A DNA stretch of 7,049 nt from assembly GCA_017353855.1 (NCBI GenBank), contig JAFMSA010000215.1, forward strand, positions 1-7,049, read 5' to 3'. This stretch comes from Alphaproteobacteria bacterium (GTDB lineage: Bacteria; Pseudomonadota; Alphaproteobacteria; ATCC43930; CGMCC-115725). This document shows, piece by piece, positions 1-5,410 of this stretch (position 1 is the stretch's first letter; each line of letters starts with the position of its first letter). The notes beneath the pieces are model-generated. The model saw nothing but the letters and a program-made list of their open reading frames with translations. It had not been told where the DNA came from and ran no database searches. Position numbers and translations under genes: made by a program.

Positions 1-150
1 ACCAGGCCCTCTGCACTACACTACGGCTCTGCCCGGCCGCGACGCGGCGTTGGCGGCAAATGGCAGTCCGTCCGCCGGTATTTGACCAACGCTCTGGCTT
101 CGCGCCGGGTTAAATCGGGATTCGTCGAAGTGGGCGCCGTTGACGCAGCG

Positions 151-573
151 ATGAGCGGTCTGCCGATCCGGATCAGGTCATTGAGATTGGCCCCTGCGGA
201 CTGCTGACCGCCGGCGCGGTACTGGCAGGGCCCAGCCGACAGCTGCGGCAGATGCCGGCGCCACGTAAAGCCGGTCATCGCGCAGACGCTGCCCAATGTG
301 CCGGGAAAAACCCTGACCGCGGTTTTTCGTGACCTGCCCGCCACGCAGAAAATGCGACAAGCACCACGACGCCGGAAGCGTCGTTGTTTACGTGCCCCCG
401 AGCGCAGAGCGATCCGGGACCCCGCGGGCGGATCAGCCAAACCTAGCAGGTCGGCGAGAGCGTTTTTGTGCCGCCCGGCAGCGAGCATCTCGTCCAGCGA
501 GAATGCGAGCGCAAAGGAGCCCGCCAGCCTGACGACGCGCGACCGACGAGTGTTGAAAGTGAGGCAGTCATAA
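151..573 (+). pseudogene. Frameshifted remnant of a small exported cupin-domain protein
   Basis: Recognisable cupin pieces lie in order but in changing frames. An ATG at 151 opens a signal-peptide-like start (MSGLPIRIRSLRLAPA) that runs into a stop at 205. The hydrophobic core (LLTAGAVLAG) continues in another frame from 201. From about 265 the first frame reads VKPVIAQTLPNVPGKTLTAV. From about 345 the second frame reads HHDAGSVVVYV, matching cupin motif 1 with the last metal His apparently changed to Asp. From about 452 the third frame reads VGESVFVPPGSEHLV, and the first frame then reads SENASAKEPASL; these two together match cupin motif 2 (G..PxG..H..N). At least five indels are needed to rejoin them, giving a product of about 140 residues, normal for single-domain secreted cupins. 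Such proteins bind a metal in the periplasm; the substrate is unknown. No usable reading frame remains. Bases 1-150 upstream show no gene I can recognise. Confidence 0.8.
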
Positions 574-661
574 AACTTTTGACGGCGCTGATGCGGCTGG
601 GTCAATGTGGTCGTTCCGCTGGCAGAACGCGGGCGGATTAGAAACGACCAGCGGACCCCCC

Positions 662-1540
662 ATGGAGCTTCCTGCCAGCATAACAGCGCTCGGAGAACAG
701 CTGCGCGGGCCGGGCGAGATCGAGCCCGCTCAAACCCTGTTCTGCGATGCGGAGGTATTCGCCGCCGAGCGGGCGCGGATTTTCACGCGCCCCTGGACGG
801 CCTTGGATCACGAAACGCGTCTCGAGGCGGATGGCCAGTATTTTCGCTGCGACACCTCTCCCCGCCCGGTGATTGTGACGCGCGCGAGTGAGGGCCGGTT
901 GCACGCGCTGCGCAACGTCTGCATCCATGCCGGCTATCCGGTTTGCGAGGCGGAGCAAGGGGAGGCGGAGCGCCTGATCTGCCCGTACCACGGCTGGGAA
1001 TTCGCTCTCGACGGAAGGTTGGTCGAGCCCGACCTGTCTGCGCGAATAGACCCTGCACGCCTGCGGCTGACGGAGTACCCGATCCATGTTTTGAGCGGCC
1101 TCATCGTGGTCGATCTTTCCGGCAATGCCGCCGATAAGCAATCCGCCCCGCCGTTGCCGGCGTGGCTCGCCGCCGCCAGGGTGGTGAGACGAGCGCGATG
1201 CGGCACGACGTGGAACTGGAAGTTTGTGCTTCATTTCTTGAAATCCTCACCGCGGCTGTTTTCCGATGACCCGCCGCAGATCTCTATTGCGATCGGTCCG
1301 CTCAGCTGGATAGATGCGTGGTCGCGGCGGGCGGTTCTGCTGCGGGTGGTTCCCCGGTTTGCCGAGCAGACCGACTTTCACATCATCGAGATGGCGACCG
1401 AAAGCGCTCCGGGAGAAATTCCCGCCGCAGCGGTCCCGGACGCTGTTGCGCAGGCGCTGCGCCACACAGAGCCCTGTGTGCGCTGGTTTGATCGCCGATT
1501 TGCCGACTGGTACTGGTCAATGATGTCGCCGACCCAGTAA
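662..1540 (+). CDS. Rieske [2Fe-2S] domain protein, probably an internally deleted oxygenase alpha subunit
   Basis: The N-terminal half is a Rieske domain. The cluster motif CIH-(17 residues)-CPYHGW is intact (Cys87, His89, Cys107, His110 counted from the ATG at 662) and is preceded by the family-typical VFAAERARIFTRPW. In ring-hydroxylating oxygenases this domain passes electrons from a reductase to a mononuclear iron in the C-terminal domain. Here the NWK landmark (185-187) that normally precedes the iron ligands runs straight into an unrelated-looking stretch. No D/E-x2-H-x4-H is seen, and at 292 residues the protein is shorter than the usual 350-450. The tail (ADWYWSMMSPTQ) is also unusual. 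An upstream in-frame ATG at 605 would add 19 residues that do not resemble the family, so 662 is preferred, although neither start has a good Shine-Dalgarno. It lies just after the cupin remnant and converges with the aminotransferase gene. The fold is certain; it is probably inactive as an oxygenase, but could serve as an electron-transfer protein. Confidence 0.75.
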   Translation: MELPASITALGEQLRGPGEIEPAQTLFCDAEVFAAERARIFTRPWTALDHETRLEADGQYFRCDTSPRPVIVTRASEGRLHALRNVCIHAGYPVCEAEQGEAERLICPYHGWEFALDGRLVEPDLSARIDPARLRLTEYPIHVLSGLIVVDLSGNAADKQSAPPLPAWLAAARVVRRARCGTTWNWKFVLHFLKSSPRLFSDDPPQISIAIGPLSWIDAWSRRAVLLRVVPRFAEQTDFHIIEMATESAPGEIPAAAVPDAVAQALRHTEPCVRWFDRRFADWYWSMMSPTQ

Positions 1541-1578
1541 GCGGCGCGCGGCGATGGGCCTATACGTACGCTGTCGGG

Positions 1579-2958
1579 TTAGATCTCGCCCTCCCGCCTC
1601 AGCGCGCGGATGCTCTTGCGAACGGCGCCAACCGTGTCCTCCATCTCGGCATCCCCGTGGGTGGCGGAGACGAGGCCGCCCGGGCTGCCGCTGAGATCGA
1701 CCCCGTTCACCATCATCGCCAGGCGCAATTTATGGACGGTCCCGGCCTGACGATTGCCGGCGAGACTCGCGGCCCGCTGCGCAAGCGGGTCGAAACGGGT
1801 CGGCGTGATCGCGATACCCTCGGGGTTCGTGAATAAGTGGAACATCGAAAACGTGCCGTATGCCGCCCATGGCACCCGCTCTTCCTCGAATACCTCGTTG
1901 ATGCGGCGGCGCAGCTCCTCGCCGTAGCGGTTGGCACGAACGCAGGCGTCGGTTGTGCCAACAACCTCGAGCGCCGCGATCCCCGCTGCGGCGGACAGCG
2001 GGTTGGCATTGAACGTGCCGGGATGGTGGATCTTTTCCCGGTCGGATGCCCTGCTCGCCTGGAAATCCAGGAGGTCGAGGATCTCCTTTCGGCCCGTGAC
2101 CGCGCCGCCCGGCAATCCGCCGGCCATGATCTTGGCCAGGGTCGTCAGATCCGGAGTGATACCGTATTCGGCCTGCGCACCGCCCGGCGAAACGCGGAAC
2201 CCGGTGACGACCTCGTCGAAGATCAGCAACACCCCGTGCCGCCGCGTCAGATCGCGCAGCGCAGTCAAGAAATCCGGGTCGATCGGCAGCTGGGCTCCAT
2301 GCGCACCGGTCGGCTCGATGATAGCGGCGGCAATGTCGTCGTGCTGCTCGAGGAGGCGCGCGAGCCCGGCGGCATCGTTCTGATCCGCCAGCACGACATT
2401 GCCGGCGACCCCGGACAGGACGCCGCTCGTCGGCGTTCCGTCGAAATGGCTCGCATACCCCGAAGTCATGTGGTCGTGCCAGCCGTGAAAATGATGCTTG
2501 AAGCGGATGATCTTCGATTTGCCGCTGAAAGCGCGCGCGAGGCGCAGCGCCATCAATGTCGCCTCGGTGCCGGAGGACGTAAAACGTACCCGCTCGGCCG
2601 ACGGGACGAGCTTCAGGATCCATTCGGCCCAGGCGATCTCGGTCTCGTGACTGGCGCCGAAATGCGTCCCGCGCTCGATTTGGCCGTGCACCGCCTGCAC
2701 GACCTTGGGATGACCATGCCCGAGCAGCAGCGCGCCGTGACCGCCGAAATAATCGACATAGCAATTGCCGTCGACATCCCACTTCCGCGGCCCGCTGGCG
2801 CGCGCGATATAGAGGCCGTAGGGCTCGATATAGCGCGAATCATGGGTGATCCCGCTCGGAAACAGATGCGCGGCCTTCTCGGCATCGGCGGCGGAGCCTG
2901 GCGTCGCGGCGCGGTAAGCGGCGATGATCGGCGAATTCGTCGACAGCGTATCGGGCAT
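1579..2958 (-). CDS. Class III PLP-dependent aminotransferase, glutamate-1-semialdehyde aminomutase-like
   Basis: Intact protein of 459 residues with the landmarks of fold-type I, class III enzymes. These are SSGTEA (128-133, phosphate/PLP contact), FHGWHDH (157-163), IIEP (213-216), the PLP-ring Asp in FDEVVTGFR (247-255), the Schiff-base Lys276 in LAKIMAGGLPGGA, and GTFNANP (314-320). The closest familiar relative is HemL (glutamate-1-semialdehyde 2,1-aminomutase), but this protein is about 30 residues longer and sits beside accessory genes rather than tetrapyrrole genes. It is therefore more likely an aminotransferase or aminomutase acting on another small amino acid or amine. The start is fixed by AAGGAG 8 nt upstream of the ATG (- strand, 2967-2972). 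A promoter candidate lies 37 bp upstream. It is divergent from the MetE-like gene and convergent with the Rieske gene. It has no disruption, unlike three of its neighbours. The family is certain; the substrate is unknown. Confidence 0.92.
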   Translation of the reverse strand: MPDTLSTNSPIIAAYRAATPGSAADAEKAAHLFPSGITHDSRYIEPYGLYIARASGPRKWDVDGNCYVDYFGGHGALLLGHGHPKVVQAVHGQIERGTHFGASHETEIAWAEWILKLVPSAERVRFTSSGTEATLMALRLARAFSGKSKIIRFKHHFHGWHDHMTSGYASHFDGTPTSGVLSGVAGNVVLADQNDAAGLARLLEQHDDIAAAIIEPTGAHGAQLPIDPDFLTALRDLTRRHGVLLIFDEVVTGFRVSPGGAQAEYGITPDLTTLAKIMAGGLPGGAVTGRKEILDLLDFQASRASDREKIHHPGTFNANPLSAAAGIAALEVVGTTDACVRANRYGEELRRRINEVFEEERVPWAAYGTFSMFHLFTNPEGIAITPTRFDPLAQRAASLAGNRQAGTVHKLRLAMMVNGVDLSGSPGGLVSATHGDAEMEDTVGAVRKSIRALRREGEI

Positions 2959-2994
2959 TCCGATGGCTCCTTGCTTCGCAAAGGCGTGGGCGGA

Positions 2995-3023
2995 GTTTTA
3001 GGCCCTCTGCCGACCCAGGCCAA
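2995..3023 (-). promoter_or_regulatory. Candidate sigma-70-type promoter of the aminotransferase gene
   Basis: Read on the - strand, TTGGCC (-35, 3018-3023) and TAAAAC (-10, 2995-3000) are separated by exactly 17 bp, each matching four of six consensus bases. The predicted transcript would start near 2988, about 30 nt before the ATG at 2958. The position downstream of the hairpin at 3043-3070 would let the aminotransferase be transcribed separately from the small ORF. By-eye match only. Confidence 0.4.
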
Positions 3024-3042
3024 GCACGACGCGCTTGAATGA

Positions 3043-3070
3043 GAAAGGCCGCCCAACAGGGCGGCCTTTC
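3043..3070 (-). terminator. Perfect 12-bp hairpin, likely intrinsic terminator of the small - strand ORF
   Basis: GAAAGGCCGCCC (3043-3054) and GGGCGGCCTTTC (3059-3070) are exact reverse complements around a 4-nt loop. On the - strand the stem ends in CCTTTCTCATTC, a short and interrupted U tract; on the + strand it ends in CCTTTCAG. It lies 43 bp past the stop codon of the 23-codon ORF, and no other gene ends nearby, so it most plausibly terminates that ORF's transcript. It also insulates the two divergent units. Confidence 0.7.
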
Positions 3071-3113
3071 AGAACCGATAAACGCGGCCTGTCGCGGCCG
3101 CACGCCGTCGCCC

Positions 3114-3185
3114 TCAGGCGCGGACCTCCAGACGAGTGGGGATCCTGGTCACGGCAGCGGAAGACCGCGGTTTATGGCTAGACAC
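3114..3185 (-). CDS. Small ORF (23 residues) with an extreme Shine-Dalgarno sequence
   Basis: The reading frame opens with GTG at 3183-3185 and ends with TGA at 3114-3116. The product is a short basic, Ser/Arg-rich peptide starting MSSHKPRSS and ending EVRA. It has no hydrophobic segment and no cysteine. What makes it credible is the context: GAAAGGAGGTGATCC immediately upstream, with GGAGG 7 nt from the start codon, and a strong hairpin 43 bp after the stop. There is no run of one repeated amino acid such as a classical attenuation leader would show. It may be a free-standing small protein, or a leader peptide whose translation matters more than its product. I do not recognise the family. 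Nothing in the peptide suggests a function. Confidence 0.55.
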   Translation of the reverse strand: MSSHKPRSSAAVTRIPTRLEVRA

Positions 3186-3186
3186 A

Positions 3187-3201
3187 GGATCACCTCCTTT
3201 C
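3187..3201 (-). promoter_or_regulatory. Full-length Shine-Dalgarno, complementary to 15 nt of the 16S rRNA tail
   Basis: The - strand reads GAAAGGAGGTGATCC, an uninterrupted complement of the conserved 16S 3' end GGATCACCTCCTTTC. GGAGG is 7 nt from the GTG of the small ORF at 3185, which fixes that start. Pairing this long is far beyond what ordinary initiation needs and contrasts with the 4-6 nt sites of the other genes in this window. Confidence 0.75.
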
Positions 3202-3251
3202 GGTTGTTGCGACGATAAAATCTACCCTACGGAAAACACCGCGGCGGCACA

Positions 3252-3273
3252 AGCGATCTCAACCTCGATCGCT
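3252..3273. promoter_or_regulatory. Inverted repeat, possible operator in the divergent intergenic region
   Basis: AGCGATC (3252-3258) and GATCGCT (3267-3273) form a perfect 7-bp inverted repeat with an 8-bp centre, 22 bp in total. It ends two bases before the -35 candidate of the MetE-like gene and lies upstream of the small - strand ORF. That is a typical place for a dimeric regulator to act on divergent promoters. No regulator gene is present in the window. Confidence 0.4.
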
Positions 3274-3275
3274 CA

Positions 3276-3304
3276 TTCGCAGCCTGCCGGTTTCACGCTA
3301 GACT
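3276..3304 (+). promoter_or_regulatory. Candidate sigma-70-type promoter of the MetE-like gene
   Basis: TTCGCA (-35, 3276-3281) and TAGACT (-10, 3299-3304) are spaced by 17 bp, each with four of six consensus bases. The expected start of transcription is near 3311, leaving a leader of about 30 nt that contains AAGGAG (3330-3335) before the ATG at 3341. By-eye prediction. Confidence 0.4.
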
Positions 3305-3340
3305 GCGTAAAACATTCAAATTACAGAGAAAGGAGTGACA

Positions 3341-4510
3341 ATGCGCCGCAGCGAGGACCGGATCCTGACCACTCACACCGGGAGCTTGCCGCGCCCGCCG
3401 GAGCTTACCCGCCTCTATGTCCGTCAGGCGCGCCGCGAATCGGTCGATGCCGCCGAGCTCGAGAGGCTGGGCCGCGAGGCGCTGCGTTGGATCCTGCGCC
3501 AGCAGGTCGAGGCGGGCGTCGACCTCGGCAACAACGGCGAACAGCAGCGCGAAGGGTTTTTTCTCCACATCCGCCACCGGATGAGCGGCTTTGGCGGCTC
3601 CTGGCAGCGGCGCACCCGCGCCGACGCGCTGCGATACCCGGCCTTCCGACGCGTCATGGAGGAGCAGCTCGCCGCCCGGGAGGCAGTCAGCAATATGGGC
3701 CCGCCGAAAGCGATCGGCGAGATCCGATACCTCGGGACGACGGCGATCGACACCGAATGCGCCGATTTTCAGGCGGCGCTCGAGGAGACCGGTACGCGTT
3801 TCGTCGAGCCCTTCGTAACCGCACCCTCGCCCGGCATTCTCGCAGGCGCGATGAAGAACGAACATTACGAGACCGAGGAGGCCTATCTTGAAGCACTCGG
3901 CGCAGCTCTGCGGCCGGAATACGAGGCGATCGTCGGGCACGGCTTCCTGCTGCAGCTCGACTGCCCCGATCTGGCCCTGGAACGCCATCTCTCGTATCAG
4001 GACCGCCCGCTCGGCGATTTCCTCGTATTTGTCGAGCGCGTGGTTGCAGCGATCAACAACGCGCTTCAGAACATCCCGCGCGACCGGGTGCGGCTCCACG
4101 TGTGCTGGGGGAACTACGAAGGGCCGCACGATTGCGACGTCCCGTTGGCCGACATTCTCCCGATCATCCGAAAGGCGGATGTCGGCGCGTTTTTCTTCCC
4201 GTTTGCGAACCCGCGGCACGCTCATGAATACCGGGTCTTCGAAAAGATCCCTGTGGCGGACGACCAGATCATCATCGCCGGCGTCATCGATAGCCTGACC
4301 AATTTCATCGAACATCCTGAAGTCGTCGCCGATCGGCTCGAACGCGTCGCGGCTGCCGTCGGCGATCCGCATCGCGTGATCGCCGGCACCGATTGCGGCT
4401 TCGACACGTCGGCGGGAATGGGCCGCGTCGCGCAGGACGTCGTCTGGGCCAAGCTGAAATCGCTGGCCGAGGGGGCTCGTATCGCCTCGCAGCGGTTCGG
4501 GATGCATTGA
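3341..4510 (+). CDS. Short MetE-like (cobalamin-independent methionine synthase superfamily) methyltransferase
   Basis: Intact, 389 residues, matching the single-barrel C-terminal catalytic half of MetE rather than full-length MetE (about 750). Visible landmarks are THTGSLPRP near the N-terminus (11-19), LQLDCPD (204-210), HVCWGNYEGPH (253-263), FANPRHAHE (288-296) and AGTDCGF (348-354). Family members bind zinc through His, Cys, Glu and Cys and move a methyl or alkyl group to a thiol such as homocysteine or, in EaCoMT, coenzyme M. Here His253, Cys255 and Cys352 are present. The Glu that in relatives precedes the ANPRH stretch reads Pro287 (AFFFPFANPR). The start at 3341 is chosen because AAGGAG ends 5 nt before it; a GTG at 3335 overlaps that site. 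The SDR remnant starts 3 nt after the stop, so the two formed an operon. The family is firm; methionine synthesis is not established, and a role on another methylated or alkylated substrate is equally possible. Confidence 0.88.
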   Translation: MRRSEDRILTTHTGSLPRPPELTRLYVRQARRESVDAAELERLGREALRWILRQQVEAGVDLGNNGEQQREGFFLHIRHRMSGFGGSWQRRTRADALRYPAFRRVMEEQLAAREAVSNMGPPKAIGEIRYLGTTAIDTECADFQAALEETGTRFVEPFVTAPSPGILAGAMKNEHYETEEAYLEALGAALRPEYEAIVGHGFLLQLDCPDLALERHLSYQDRPLGDFLVFVERVVAAINNALQNIPRDRVRLHVCWGNYEGPHDCDVPLADILPIIRKADVGAFFFPFANPRHAHEYRVFEKIPVADDQIIIAGVIDSLTNFIEHPEVVADRLERVAAAVGDPHRVIAGTDCGFDTSAGMGRVAQDVVWAKLKSLAEGARIASQRFGMH

Positions 4511-4513
4511 GCT

Positions 4514-5321
4514 ATAGTCCGGGCTGAACGGGTCGGGTCGGGCTGGTGACCGGGGGCGGCGGCATCGGACGCGAGATCGCCCGTCGCTTTGCGCAGGAGG
4601 GAATGTCGATAGCCGTGCTCGATCGGGACGCCCGCCGCAGCGCAGGCGGCTGCGACGGAGATTGGCGGGTTGGCAGCTACCGCCGAGGTGAGCGTGCCCG
4701 ACGAAGTGGGCGCTGATGTCAACGCCGTTGTCGGCCGGTTCGAGCCCATCGACGTGCTCGTCAACAACGCCTTGCATGGATGGGGCCGGCGCTCGAGATG
4801 TCGCTTGACGCCTTGCAGGCGATGCTGCGCGTCAGTGTCGAAGGCATCTTCATTGTCAGCCGCGCCGTGCTGCCGCGCATGATCGCGCGGCGCTCGGGCC
4901 CGATCGTTAACCTCGCCTCGTCGGCCGGTAAGACCGGGAACGCCAATTTCACCGGATACAGCGTCAGCAAATTTGCCGCGATCGGGCCCACTCAGGCAAT
5001 GGCGAGCGAGACGGCGGCGCACGGCATCCGGGGGGCGCGATCTGTCCGGGGACCGTCGTGGACACCGCAATGCGGACGTCGATCGAGGCACAACAATGGC
5101 GTTACGGGCTTCCCGAAACGGCCGAGCGCGAAAAATCGATGCCGATCGGACGCGTCTCGGTGTCTGCAGACGCGGCGCGAATCGCGGCATTTCTCGCGTC
5201 GGACGATGCCTCCTACATAACCGGCGTCTCCGGTGGGCTGTTGATGGATTGGCCGCCGACCTCGGCGTGCGAACCCAGCGGCCAGGGATTTCGGTCGCCC
5301 AAAGACGTCCCAAAGATGTAA
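4514..5321 (+). pseudogene. Short-chain dehydrogenase/reductase (SDR), broken by several single-base indels
   Basis: The ORF pieces join into a classical SDR of about 265 residues. They include GLVTGGGGIGREIARRFAQ (cofactor motif), DVLVNNA (NNAG-type motif), LASSAGK with the catalytic Ser, the catalytic YSVSK, GAICPGTVVDTAMRT, and the C-terminal SYITGVSGGLLMDW. Reading them needs several repairs. The likely start ATG is split to ATAG at 4514-4517. There is one extra G near 4531, one extra base near 4637, one missing base near 4772, and one missing base at the G run near 5031 (GGGTGGG expected). The glycine motif is also one residue shorter than the usual TGxxxGxG. SDRs oxidise or reduce hydroxyl or carbonyl groups with NAD(P). 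It follows the MetE-like gene with almost no gap, so it was the second gene of that operon. The flanking genes are frame-perfect, which favours real decay over sequencing error. Confidence 0.88.
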
Positions 5322-5333
5322 GGCGAAAGGAGC

Positions 5334-5353
5334 GTTTTCGGCGCCGCGAAAAC
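5334..5353. repeat. Inverted repeat upstream of the manC-like gene
   Basis: GTTTTCG (5334-5340) and CGAAAAC (5347-5353) are exact reverse complements with a 6-bp centre. No T tract follows on either strand, so it is a poor terminator. It sits 57 bp before the next start codon and could be an operator or a weak transcript hairpin after the SDR remnant. Confidence 0.35.
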
Positions 5354-5410
5354 AGTGTATGTCGGCACCGCACCTGCAAGGCCGAACCTAATCCCCCGCG
5401 AGGCAATCGT

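Noticed and set aside
2..85. Open + strand frame at the left edge ending in TGA at 83-85
   Set aside because: The 27 residues are too few to recognise, and no coding signal separates them from chance.
21..605. 194-codon open frame on the - strand over the cupin remnant
   Set aside because: The composition is Arg-rich without any recognisable domain, and it lies opposite clear cupin motifs; it is an antisense by-product of high G+C.
1837..3042. 401-codon + strand open frame opposite the aminotransferase
   Set aside because: The aminotransferase has all family motifs and a good ribosome binding site on the other strand; the + frame has none.
3187..3201. Exact match to the 3' end of 16S rRNA on the + strand (GGATCACCTCCTTTC)
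   Set aside because: The bases before and after do not resemble 16S or the spacer, and the complement is placed correctly as a Shine-Dalgarno for the GTG at 3185. An rRNA fragment is the weaker explanation.
3293..4777. 494-codon - strand open frame opposite the MetE-like gene
   Set aside because: It spans the promoter, the whole MetE-like gene and part of the SDR remnant and shows no protein-family signature. Long antisense frames are common at this G+C content.
4514..5321. Programmed frameshifting as an explanation for the split SDR frames
   Set aside because: At least four shifts in mixed directions, a broken start codon and no slippery heptamer with a downstream structure point to decay, not recoding.
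4973..5410. N-terminal extension of the manC-like frame by 146 codons
   Set aside because: The extension translates the SDR remnant out of frame; the family N-terminus begins exactly at the ATG at 5411.
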